From contig CAYODJ010000026.1 in assembly GCA_964402715.1 (NCBI GenBank), positions 1 through 30,203 of the forward strand: a stretch of DNA of 30,203 nt. Reading direction: 5' to 3'. This DNA is from CALXOD01 sp964402715. GTDB taxonomy: Bacteria; Verrucomicrobiota; Lentisphaeria; Victivallales; Victivallaceae. Of this stretch, positions 23,119-30,203 are shown piece after piece; the stretch's first letter is position 1; every line of letters starts with the position of its first letter. The position numbers and the translations under genes were made by a program. Under the pieces are notes generated by a model, which was not told the origin of the DNA, did no database searches, and saw only the letters and a list, made by a program, of their open reading frames with translations.

Positions 23119-24333
23119 TCAGAGCCGACACTCGCCAAGTACGGAATCAATCAGCTCTCCGGCGGTCAGCCCCCTCCGGATCAGCCTGGCGACACCTCCC
23201 GTCACCATCACTTCCGCCGGCATCGGCCGAAGATTATAGACACTCCCCATGGCATAACAGTACGCCCCCGCATTTTCAATGGCGAGAATATCCCCTTCGC
23301 GTATTTCCGGCATCTCCCGCTGCTCGGCAAAGCGGTCGCCGGTCTCACAGATATTCCCGCACACGTCATATACCATCGCAGTTCCGTCCGGATTGCTGAG
23401 ATTGACGATATGATGGTAGGCATGATAAAGCACCGGCCGGATCAGCTGGGAAAAACCCGCATTGCAGCCGGCAATGACTCTGGAGCGATTACGCTTCACG
23501 GTATTGACCTCGACCAGCAGCACGCCAGACTCCGCAACTATGAATTTGCCAGGTTCAAAATACAGTCCGAGCATCCGTCCATACCGCCGGCAGAAATCGG
23601 TGAACAGCCTGGTTATCTCATCGCCCATGACATGATAATTCATACGCTGCTCATCCGGACGGTAGGGAACCTTGAACCCTCCGCCGAAATCAATAAATTC
23701 AAGTTCGGGGAAGTTCTCCGGCTTTGCGATCGCCATCAGATTCCTCATGGCCTGATAAACCGATTCGGCATGCTGAAGCCCTGAACCGGTATGCTCGTGC
23801 AGACCGACGACCTTCAGTCTTCCGGACGCAACAATCTTCTTGACCTCGGCTACATCGTCCAGCAAAATGCCGAACTTCGTCAAGTCCCCGCCGGTCATGG
23901 TATTGACGCTGTCCCCATCGACCACGTCCGGATTAAACCTCAGACAAATCCGAGAACCAGGAAAAGCGCGGGCTGTTTTCCGCAGCCTTGAAAGCGAACC
24001 TATGTTCATCAGTACGCCACATGACCGCACCTCGGCGAACTCGGCGTCAGTCAGGTTGTTTGCGGTGAAAACAATGCGGTCGGGCGGAAAGCCCAGCTTC
24101 AGCGCCAGAAGCACTTCCGCAGGACTTACCGTATCGAGCGACGCACCAGCATCACGCAGCAGAGTCAGCAATGCGGGATTGTAATTGGCTTTCATCGCGT
24201 AATGAATCCGCAGTCCCGGATAGCGGATGAAATCGAACAGATCACGGTAACGCCGCACCACCAGATCGCCGTCGTACACATACAGCGGCGTACCGTATCT
24301 GGCGGCTATTTCCAACAAATGCGATGATTCCAT
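23119..24333 (-). CDS. lysA: Diaminopimelate decarboxylase
   Basis: The 404-residue PLP enzyme converts meso-diaminopimelate to lysine. The start is ATG 24333, five bases after GGGAG; an in-frame GTG four codons upstream lies within the ribosome site. The PLP lysine is K48 in HYAMKANYN. HEHTGSG lies at 179-185, the phosphate-binding GGG at 217-219, EPGK at 260-263 and the cross-subunit active-site cysteine in CGNICETGD (C329) at 325-333, with Y358 near the end. EPGK replaces the usual EPGR, a conservative change in a substrate-contact motif. Other alanine-racemase-fold decarboxylases (carboxynorspermidine, arginine) lack the CGxxCExxD motif, so LysA is the best call. No lysine riboswitch was recognised upstream. 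Confidence 0.92.
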   Translation of the reverse strand: MESSHLLEIAARYGTPLYVYDGDLVVRRYRDLFDFIRYPGLRIHYAMKANYNPALLTLLRDAGASLDTVSPAEVLLALKLGFPPDRIVFTANNLTDAEFAEVRSCGVLMNIGSLSRLRKTARAFPGSRICLRFNPDVVDGDSVNTMTGGDLTKFGILLDDVAEVKKIVASGRLKVVGLHEHTGSGLQHAESVYQAMRNLMAIAKPENFPELEFIDFGGGFKVPYRPDEQRMNYHVMGDEITRLFTDFCRRYGRMLGLYFEPGKFIVAESGVLLVEVNTVKRNRSRVIAGCNAGFSQLIRPVLYHAYHHIVNLSNPDGTAMVYDVCGNICETGDRFAEQREMPEIREGDILAIENAGAYCYAMGSVYNLRPMPAEVMVTGGVARLIRRGLTAGELIDSVLGECRL

Positions 24334-24442
24334 AAACACTCCCACCTCCGCCCGGCAACAGGCACCGTCATCGGCAGCGGCCGCCCGCGCACGTCGCCGA
24401 CATCCGCCGGATATCCAACAAAATCAAATCTCAGCAATCCGT

Positions 24443-24613
24443 TCAACGGAAAGACAGCGTCACGCCGTATTCTGCTTTCGGTAAAAACGCGACGCGGCCG
24501 TCTGTTGCACCGCAACCCGGCGGACGAATCAGCGCGACGGAATCGCTCCGACGACCCGGCGGCCTGACTTCCTTACCGTCCCCGGAGACACGCCACACGG
24601 CTCCGCAGCCCAT
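24443..24613 (-). CDS. Doubtful 56-residue ORF upstream of lysA
   Basis: Within the 340-base gap between the activase and lysA, a frame with ATG 24613 encodes a 56-residue peptide that starts MGCGAVWRV and ends KAEYGVTLSFR. Its composition (alternating hydrophobic and polar residues) is protein-like, but there is no good ribosome site and no known family. It could be the eroded 3' end of a lost gene. The rest of 24334-24673 holds nothing that I can name. Confidence 0.2.
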   Translation of the reverse strand: MGCGAVWRVSGDGKEVRPPGRRSDSVALIRPPGCGATDGRVAFLPKAEYGVTLSFR

Positions 24614-24673
24614 GCGCGGCTTCGCCGGATCACCCCCTGCGCTCCGGAATCACGTACGCGGCTCCGCCACTCG

Positions 24674-26749
24674 CTATCCCATGAGAGGACCAAAGATATT
24701 GCCGAATTTTTTCTGGTTCAACGCCTCGACATATGCGCTCACCTTGGTATAGGTGCTGCATGGATCGATGGTCGGATCGACGCAATCTCCATCCAACACC
24801 AGCAACGGCACCGAGGCGCGGTTGAGCTCCTCCCGCAGATGTTTCACAAAGGAACTGTCCGCCATGGAACAACGTCCGAAGCCGTGGTTGTAGAGAATGC
24901 AGCCGTTGTAATGGACTTTGACGGCATTGTCGACAATGGTGCGTACACGCAGCGCCGGATCCATAAACCCCGTGGTCAACACTTTGCGGGCCAACGATCG
25001 GTACGGATCCTGCGGATTGAGCGGCTCCCAGCCGACGAAATTCACCTCCTCAAACACAATCGGCGCCCGACATTCCAATTCGATGTAATCCATGAGCGCA
25101 CTGTCGTAGAACGGTGGAAGATGCAACCACAATAACCGATGGGTGTCCTCCATCCTGACACGCCCCTGCTGCTTTTCACGCAGTCTGAGCAGTTCATCGT
25201 AAAAAAGCTTCTGAATGCTCACCAGCTCGGGCCTGCCCCATAACTGTGAAAAAATCACCGAAAAATAGATCGCCTGCGACCCCCTGACCAGCGGCGGCGA
25301 CTCGTTTCGGAGCTGATTGCATTTTAAAGAGTAGTCCCTGGCCTGATTGGAGAATTCACACGCCTCGGCCAGCTTGGCAGGATCCATTTTGAGCCCGGTG
25401 GCGTGTTCCAACCTTTCAACCGCGCGCTCCAGCTCAACCGCCAAATACTCGACCGCATTGCCGTCGCTGTTCGGAGGGGTCTGCAACGAAAAGAAACGAT
25501 CCTCGACCTGATAAGATCGCACCAAATCATGAAAAACCCGCTCTCCCTGCTGACATGGCTGCGAGGTGGACACCCCGAACGCCGGCGTGGGCAGATCGAC
25601 GCCCTCAAGCACTCTCAGGAAAGAACAAGTTTCTCCGGAATATCCTTTGCACACCGCGCGGTCGAAAGCTTTCTTGACCCGCTTGGGATTGCGCGCGAGC
25701 AACGCGGCATACGTCTCAAGCGTCAAAATCCTGGTTCCCAGCGCATTGAGAATCTCAGTCGGGAAAAACAGATTGCGCCATACCAGCGGCGCCGTGCCGC
25801 GTCCCAGGAAATCCCGCTTGTTGATCCTCGCCCGCATGGAGACGGATTCCAATTTTTGCACCGGCGGGATGAAGTCGCCGGAAAGGTTCAGCCGTCCCTT
25901 CAACTGTGTATATTCCCTGGCAAGACAGGCGGCGCCGAGCGCACCCATGACGCTGTGGAATTCCGGAATGATAATGTTATTGCCGGTAATTTCCCGCAGG
26001 TAGTAGGCCACCGCACGGTTGTACGCAACCCCCCCCTGGAAGATGATATCGCCGGTGTAATTCAGGAACAGTTCACCCACTCCCGACATGATGGTGCGCG
26101 CCTGTGCACGGCAGGCTCCCCCGATGATTTCCCCCATGGGGAAACGGTTCTTGAATTTGTTAATCGACGTGGCGCTCAGCACTGCGCAGACTGATGAAAA
26201 TTCAAGAGAACTGTCATAGTTGGCACGGTCAGCCATCTCCTCGACCGGCACGCCGAGCTTCAGCGCGACGCTGTCAAGGAATGCGCCCGTCCCGGCGGCG
26301 CAGATGCCGCTCATCTTGTAATTCCACATCTGCATTTTTGCGTTATACACCATGGCCTTGCTGTCTTGACCGCCGACATCAAGAATGGCATGGCAGTTCG
26401 GGTAGTAATGACGAGCGCCGGCAACGTGAGCGGTCACCTCGCTTACCCGGAAGTCGTAAGGCAAGAAATCGTGCGTGTCCTCAACAATCTGACTGCCGGT
26501 GACCACGGTGCAGGTGATGTCATTCAGATCGGAGACACCCGCTTCAGAGAGAAAAACATCCACAGTCTTGCGCAGATGACCGAGGTTGCAGGAACCGCAG
26601 CGGGCGCAGACACCGCTGCATCTTACCCGTCCGGTGTCCACGGGCCGGGTACGTCGGTAGACGGAATGCTTCACTTTGCCGTTAGCGGTCATAAGCACCG
26701 CTTTGAAAGTGGTCGACCCGACGTCAATGCCAAGATACAAGTTATCCAT
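24674..26749 (-). CDS. 2-hydroxyacyl-CoA dehydratase activase fused to an HgdB-like domain
   Basis: The 691-residue protein combines two parts of the radical dehydratase system of anaerobes. Residues 1-280 are the BadF/BcrA/HgdC ATPase: DVGSTTFKAVL at 9-19, DVGGQDSKAM at 124-133, and C150 (GICAAGTGAFLD) and C188, the residues that hold a [4Fe-4S] cluster between two activase subunits. A further cluster C44-x3-C48-x2-C51-x2-C54 is inserted in the first domain. Residues about 320-691 resemble HgdB/FldC-type dehydratase subunits, with conserved Cys at C617, C627 and C656 around GFGRCSMAD and LDGDCVDP. Activases use ATP to push a single electron into the dehydratase; fused forms may instead serve double-cubane reductases. 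The substrate is unknown. It follows a small Cys-rich ORF and a DUF362 gene in the same direction, with 27 bases between. Confidence 0.85.
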   Translation of the reverse strand: MDNLYLGIDVGSTTFKAVLMTANGKVKHSVYRRTRPVDTGRVRCSGVCARCGSCNLGHLRKTVDVFLSEAGVSDLNDITCTVVTGSQIVEDTHDFLPYDFRVSEVTAHVAGARHYYPNCHAILDVGGQDSKAMVYNAKMQMWNYKMSGICAAGTGAFLDSVALKLGVPVEEMADRANYDSSLEFSSVCAVLSATSINKFKNRFPMGEIIGGACRAQARTIMSGVGELFLNYTGDIIFQGGVAYNRAVAYYLREITGNNIIIPEFHSVMGALGAACLAREYTQLKGRLNLSGDFIPPVQKLESVSMRARINKRDFLGRGTAPLVWRNLFFPTEILNALGTRILTLETYAALLARNPKRVKKAFDRAVCKGYSGETCSFLRVLEGVDLPTPAFGVSTSQPCQQGERVFHDLVRSYQVEDRFFSLQTPPNSDGNAVEYLAVELERAVERLEHATGLKMDPAKLAEACEFSNQARDYSLKCNQLRNESPPLVRGSQAIYFSVIFSQLWGRPELVSIQKLFYDELLRLREKQQGRVRMEDTHRLLWLHLPPFYDSALMDYIELECRAPIVFEEVNFVGWEPLNPQDPYRSLARKVLTTGFMDPALRVRTIVDNAVKVHYNGCILYNHGFGRCSMADSSFVKHLREELNRASVPLLVLDGDCVDPTIDPCSTYTKVSAYVEALNQKKFGNIFGPLMG

Positions 26750-26776
26750 AATTTTCCAGTCTCTCTCGCCAATGCA

Positions 26777-26980
26777 TCACCAACTAAGCGCGCACCGGAA
26801 CCGGCTCACACCGCGCCGGTGTAAGATAGCACCGTCTGCCCGTTTTTTCCAGTGCGTTGAATTAATTCGCCCCGTGCGCAACGGGCGCGTCGACGCCATA
26901 TAGCGAATCCGAAACCGTTCCGCCGGAGATTCGCAATACGGACAGGAAACGCATGCGCCGACATACTTCGCTTCAGCCAT
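26777..26980 (-). CDS. Putative small cysteine-rich protein
   Basis: A 67-codon frame starts at an ATG that overlaps the stop region of the DUF362 gene by 8 bases and ends 27 bases before the activase ATG, exactly filling the gap in an operon-like way. The N-terminus has three cysteines in a C10-x2-C13-x2-C16 pattern (YVGACVSCPYC), followed by a basic, Arg-rich tail. Such a pattern could bind a metal or an Fe-S cluster. There is no separate ribosome site, so translation would depend on coupling to DUF362. I know no family for it; it may be chance. Confidence 0.35.
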   Translation of the reverse strand: MAEAKYVGACVSCPYCESPAERFRIRYMASTRPLRTGRINSTHWKKRADGAILHRRGVSRFRCALSW

Positions 26981-27956
26981 CCACACGCAACAAGCGGTAT
27001 CGCTTCGTGCCGACTCCGAGTTTCGCCGCGGCGTCGATGACACTTGTGCCGTTCCTGGAGTCGACCCGCTCCATGAAATGATCCCGTCCGGGATCGTGAG
27101 ACTGCCGGATCAGATCCAGACATGCTTGATCAAGAGCCACGGGATCCAGCGATGAAAGAATGCCTATGTCCCGCATGCAGGGATTTTCCGCCACGGCGCA
27201 GCAGTCGCAGTCCACTGAAAGATTGCATACCATATTGACAAAGGCGATACGTCCGGCAAAGTATGTCATGACCGACGAGGCCGCGTCAGCCATAGCGTCG
27301 CCAAAGCCCCCGGCCGATGCCCTGTGGAACCTTGATTGCCCTTGGGTTCCCGCAGTGCCGCTGTAATGGATCAGTGCTTTGCCGCGACTGGACGCGCAGC
27401 CGATGGAGAGCTGTTTGAGCGCACCGCCGTATCCGGCGACCGGATGTCCCTTGAAATGCGAAAGCACCAGCATGGAACGGTAATTCGCTATGTGCCGGCC
27501 GACCTTGTTATACCTCAGGACTGCTCCGTTGACGACGGGCAATTCGAGATCCGGGCCGTCCGCATCCAGAAGATCGACCCGGAAGCGCGGAGTCCAGCCG
27601 TGTTCGGCGAGCAGTTCCCGGTGCTTCTCCGTACTGTTCCGAGCCCCGCCGTAGGCAGTGTTGCACTCCACAACCGTGCCGTCAACCTCCGAGATTACCG
27701 GCTGCAGAAAATCAGGCCGCAGATAATTCTGATTGCCTCTCTCGCCGGAATGCACTTTCACCGCCACTTTGTCCGGCAGGGCAATCCCGAGCGTCCGATA
27801 CATGCGGACCACCGCCTCTGGAGACAGCTCCTGTGTGAAATACACCGTGGCCCGCGGAGCAGATTCAGCATTACCCACAGCATGCGACAGGATTCCCAAA
27901 GCGGGAACCGAAGCGGCCAAAGTCAGCACCCCTTTCAGAAAGTCACGCCTTTCCAT
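26973..27956 (-). CDS. DUF362 family protein with Tat-like signal
   Basis: The 327-residue protein starts at ATG 27956 with a strong GGAG site 7 bases before; the longer open frame lacks one. The N-terminus ERRDFLKG, followed by a hydrophobic stretch to about 25, is a twin-arginine signal, indicating export in folded form with a cofactor. The DUF362 domain shows SHFKGH at 166-171 and the cysteine group C250, C252, C253 and C260 in the CDCC...NPCxxDIG pattern, which in this family is associated with Fe-S binding. No enzyme function is firmly established for the family. It appears to be first in an operon with the small Cys-rich ORF and the activase. The 154 bases upstream show no convincing promoter. 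Confidence 0.88.
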   Translation of the reverse strand: MERRDFLKGVLTLAASVPALGILSHAVGNAESAPRATVYFTQELSPEAVVRMYRTLGIALPDKVAVKVHSGERGNQNYLRPDFLQPVISEVDGTVVECNTAYGGARNSTEKHRELLAEHGWTPRFRVDLLDADGPDLELPVVNGAVLRYNKVGRHIANYRSMLVLSHFKGHPVAGYGGALKQLSIGCASSRGKALIHYSGTAGTQGQSRFHRASAGGFGDAMADAASSVMTYFAGRIAFVNMVCNLSVDCDCCAVAENPCMRDIGILSSLDPVALDQACLDLIRQSHDPGRDHFMERVDSRNGTSVIDAAAKLGVGTKRYRLLRVDG

Positions 27957-28110
27957 CACCGCGCTCCTTTCCTGACTCTGCGGCATGTCGGCGAAAGTGC
28001 GCACATGGTCAACACGCAATTCGAAAGCAACCGTTGCCGACGCACACGCGCTGTCCGTGCTTAAGATGACGGCATTGCAGACGATGATCCCCATCAGGAC
28101 AGGCGGTGGA

Positions 28111-30126
28111 TCACTCCTCCGTCTGAGATGCCTGGTGCTTGGCGATAATCCCCTCGGCTACATTTCCGGGAACCTGCTCGTACCGCACGAACTCCATGGA
28201 GAAGGATCCCCTGCCCTGGGTCATGCTCCGCAGTTCAGTGGCGAATCTGTGCATTTCAGCCATCGGAACCTCGGCATTGACCACTTGCAGTCCCTCCTCG
28301 ACATCCATACCAAGAATACGCCCCCGCTTATGATTCAAATCGCCGGTTATGTCTCCCATGTACTGTTCAGGAATATGCACATGCACCGACATAATCGGCT
28401 CCAGCAGCACCGGCTTGGCCTTGCTCATGGCGTCGCGGAACGCCATGCGGGCGGCAATTTTGAAAGCCATCTCATTTGAGTCGACCGGGTGGTATTTGCC
28501 GTCATAAACGGACACTTTCACGCCCTCCACCAGGCATCCGACCAGAGGCCCCTTCACCAGCGTCTCCTGAATACCCTTTTCCACTGCGGGAATAAAATTC
28601 TTCGGAATGTTGCCGCCGACCACATCGTTGGAAAATTCAAACGCATCGCTACACGGCTCAATTCTTAAATGAACCTCGGCGAACTGACCGGCGCCCCCCG
28701 TCTGCTTCTTGTGCCGGTAGCAGCTGTCCCCGCGGCCGGTGATGGTTTCCCTGTAAGGAATCTTGGGGGTGGAGAGCACCGCGTCAACCTTGAAGACTTC
28801 CTTCAGCCGCCGACTGACTATCCCCAAATGCTGGTCGCCCATGCCGGACAGCAGAAGTTCATGCGTCTCCGTATGACGCTCCACGGTGACCGTCGGATCG
28901 CTCTCGGCAATCTTATTCAAAGCAGCCACGAGCTTGTCGTCATCTCCGCTCTTCGCCGCAGTCACGGCGTAAGACATGACGGGATGCGGATAGGCAATCG
29001 GCGGAAGCTCTTTCACCGTCGCAGATGTTCCCACGGTGTCTCCAAAATGCGTATCCTTAAGTTTGGCAACGGCGAAAATCCCTCCGGGACCAACGGAATC
29101 GGTCGGAGACTGAATCTTGCCGTTCATCAGCAGCAGCTGTCCGAAACGCTCCTTGGACTCTCGGGTGAGATTGTATACCTCACGATCCGAGGTGAAAACA
29201 CCAGACCGCACCCTTACGAAGGACAGCTGTCCGATAAATGGATCGTTCACGCTCTTGAACACCAGGCCGACCCCTTCTCCGTCGTCGGACACCGCCTGCT
29301 CGCTACCGTCGGCGAACAGTACCGTGCGCGCCAACGGGCTTGGAAACAGTTCTGCAACGGCGTCCATCAGCTCGACGATGCCAATATCTTTGGCGACGCT
29401 GCCGGCGAAGACAGGAATGACCTTCTTGGAAAGAATTGCCGCTTTCATCCCCTGTTCCATCTCTTCGCGACTTAATTGCTCGCCGTCCAGATAGCGCATC
29501 ATCAACGTTTCATCCGTCTCAGCGATGGCGTCAAGCCACAGTTCACGACACTCCGCCACATCATCGGCTATCTCCTCGGGAATGTCCGAATCATACAGAA
29601 CGTGAACCACACGCTCGAACTTCGCGCCGACGCCGACGGGCCAGTACAGCGGCAGCACCACATTACGACCATGGTTCTTACGCATCTGCTCCAGAACGGC
29701 GCTGAAATCCGCCCGTTCACGATCCAGCCGGTTGATCAAACCGAACCGCGGAATGTCCCGCTGACGTGCCAGCTGCCACGCCCGTGCGGTGCCGACCTGC
29801 GGACCGTCGGTGCCGTCCAGCACGACCAACGCGGCATCGGCGGCACGCATGGCGCTGGCGCACTCGCCGACAAATTCACCATATCCAGGCGTGTCCATGA
29901 AGAAGAGATGACGCTCTTTCCAGTCGCAGTGCAGCACCGACGTATAGATGCTGCTGCCCTTTTCCTGTTCGTCCGGAGCAAAATCAGAAACGCTGGTCTT
30001 CTGATCGACACTGCCTGCCCGCTCAACGATACCGGCCTTGAACACGAAAAGGTCGGCGAGAGCGGTCTTGCCGCTTCCGCAGTGACCGGCAATAACAAAA
30101 TTACGGCATGATTCAGCTTTTTTCAT
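28111..30126 (-). CDS. Elongation factor G-like GTPase (EF-G paralogue)
   Basis: The 671-residue protein has the five-domain EF-G plan: G domain 1-260, domain II about 285-375, III about 385-460, IV about 465-580 (with HKKQTGGAGQFAEV near its start) and V about 585-671. G1 is GHCGSGKT at 14-21, G3 is DTPGY at 78-82 and G4 is NRLD at 132-135. The G3 histidine that triggers GTP hydrolysis in canonical EF-G (DTPGH) is Tyr82 here, and the switch I motif is altered (EKGSSI). These are marks of the EF-G-like paralogue group, not of the main fusA product; no rpsL/rpsG/tuf genes are near. Its role is unclear, perhaps ribosome rescue, recycling or stress. The ATG follows GAGGAG at 5 bases and overlaps the end of the upstream gene. 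Confidence 0.92.
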   Translation of the reverse strand: MKKAESCRNFVIAGHCGSGKTALADLFVFKAGIVERAGSVDQKTSVSDFAPDEQEKGSSIYTSVLHCDWKERHLFFMDTPGYGEFVGECASAMRAADAALVVLDGTDGPQVGTARAWQLARQRDIPRFGLINRLDRERADFSAVLEQMRKNHGRNVVLPLYWPVGVGAKFERVVHVLYDSDIPEEIADDVAECRELWLDAIAETDETLMMRYLDGEQLSREEMEQGMKAAILSKKVIPVFAGSVAKDIGIVELMDAVAELFPSPLARTVLFADGSEQAVSDDGEGVGLVFKSVNDPFIGQLSFVRVRSGVFTSDREVYNLTRESKERFGQLLLMNGKIQSPTDSVGPGGIFAVAKLKDTHFGDTVGTSATVKELPPIAYPHPVMSYAVTAAKSGDDDKLVAALNKIAESDPTVTVERHTETHELLLSGMGDQHLGIVSRRLKEVFKVDAVLSTPKIPYRETITGRGDSCYRHKKQTGGAGQFAEVHLRIEPCSDAFEFSNDVVGGNIPKNFIPAVEKGIQETLVKGPLVGCLVEGVKVSVYDGKYHPVDSNEMAFKIAARMAFRDAMSKAKPVLLEPIMSVHVHIPEQYMGDITGDLNHKRGRILGMDVEEGLQVVNAEVPMAEMHRFATELRSMTQGRGSFSMEFVRYEQVPGNVAEGIIAKHQASQTEE

Positions 30127-30203
30127 AAGTCTCCTCTTTGTTTGACGCCGGTTCTGTCAAAGAAATTCGTTCTTTGGCAATGTTAACTTCCTCTATTTCA
30201 ATG
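30113..30203 (-). CDS. C-terminal end of a probable S1-domain protein (partial)
   Basis: At the right edge a minus-strand frame enters the window and stops at 30113-30115. Its last 29 codons read as a protein end: the segment VNIAKERISLTEP resembles the final strand of an S1 RNA-binding domain (the family's K-x-R-I-S-L-S ending), followed by a charged tail. The stop lies 14 bases inside the EF-G-like gene, so the two are probably translationally coupled and co-transcribed. It could be ribosomal protein S1 or another S1-domain protein; only the neighbouring sequence can tell. No promoter for the EF-G-like gene is visible in this stretch, consistent with readthrough from this gene. Confidence 0.5.
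   Translation of the reverse strand, partial: IEIEEVNIAKERISLTEPASNKEETYEKS

Noticed and set aside
26817..26848. Plus-strand hairpin CGGTG/CACCG followed by six T
   Set aside because: The T run is 8 bases from the stem and no plus-strand transcript is expected there.
1..30203. tRNA, rRNA, CRISPR array, insertion sequence or prophage
   Set aside because: No cloverleaf with a TTC loop, no regularly spaced repeats, and no transposase or integrase were found on either strand by reading.

Overview
The window reads as a chromosomal segment of a Gram-negative, probably strictly anaerobic bacterium with roughly 55-60% GC. Evidence for an outer membrane: an MlaE-MlaF-MlaD lipid transport set, an ExbB-ExbD-TonB energy-coupling set and a lipoprotein. 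Evidence for anaerobic life: a BcrA/HgdC-type 2-hydroxyacyl-CoA dehydratase activase fused to an HgdB-like part, next to a DUF362 iron-sulfur type protein. The mixture (small SRP RNA, fused dehydratase activase, EF-G paralogue, split housekeeping clusters) would fit a PVC-group gut anaerobe such as a Lentisphaerota/Victivallis relative, but this is inference; no 16S or other marker is present.

Layout, left to right. 1-1900 (+): a terminator-like hairpin, a near-consensus promoter, then an exported flavodoxin and an exported carboxymuconolactone-decarboxylase/cupin fusion. 2012-5755 (-): a META-domain lipoprotein with its own promoter, and the block rph-dnaX-ybaB. 5838-5949 (-): the SRP RNA gene (ffs) with its terminator, lying between accD and rph. 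6005-8761 (-): ilvD and accD, each with its own promoter. 8881-13945 (+): ffh, an unknown two-helix membrane protein and mlaE-mlaF-mlaD, apparently one operon. Both partners of the signal recognition particle therefore lie within about 3 kb.

14058-21276 is a sugar and envelope-energy region. A 609-residue protein joins a GH32 beta-fructosidase to a PfkB fructokinase. It is divergent from galM across a 670-base intergenic region rich in promoters, palindromes and stem-loops, which may hold an undescribed structured RNA. exbB-exbD-tonB follow on the minus strand, and a divergent ROK sugar kinase lies beyond. Together these could take a fructoside through import energy, hydrolysis, fructose phosphorylation, glucose mutarotation and glucose phosphorylation.

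21288-30203 (all -): lysA, tsaB and a membrane-anchored unknown; then a DUF362 protein with a Tat-like signal, a possible 67-residue cysteine-rich protein overlapping its end, and the activase fusion; then an EF-G paralogue whose start overlaps the end of what looks like an S1-domain protein running off the right edge.

The strongest points for follow-up are the GH32-PfkB fusion, the structured galM leader, the SRP RNA with a re-paired tetraloop stem, and the DUF362 / small Cys protein / activase-HgdB trio.
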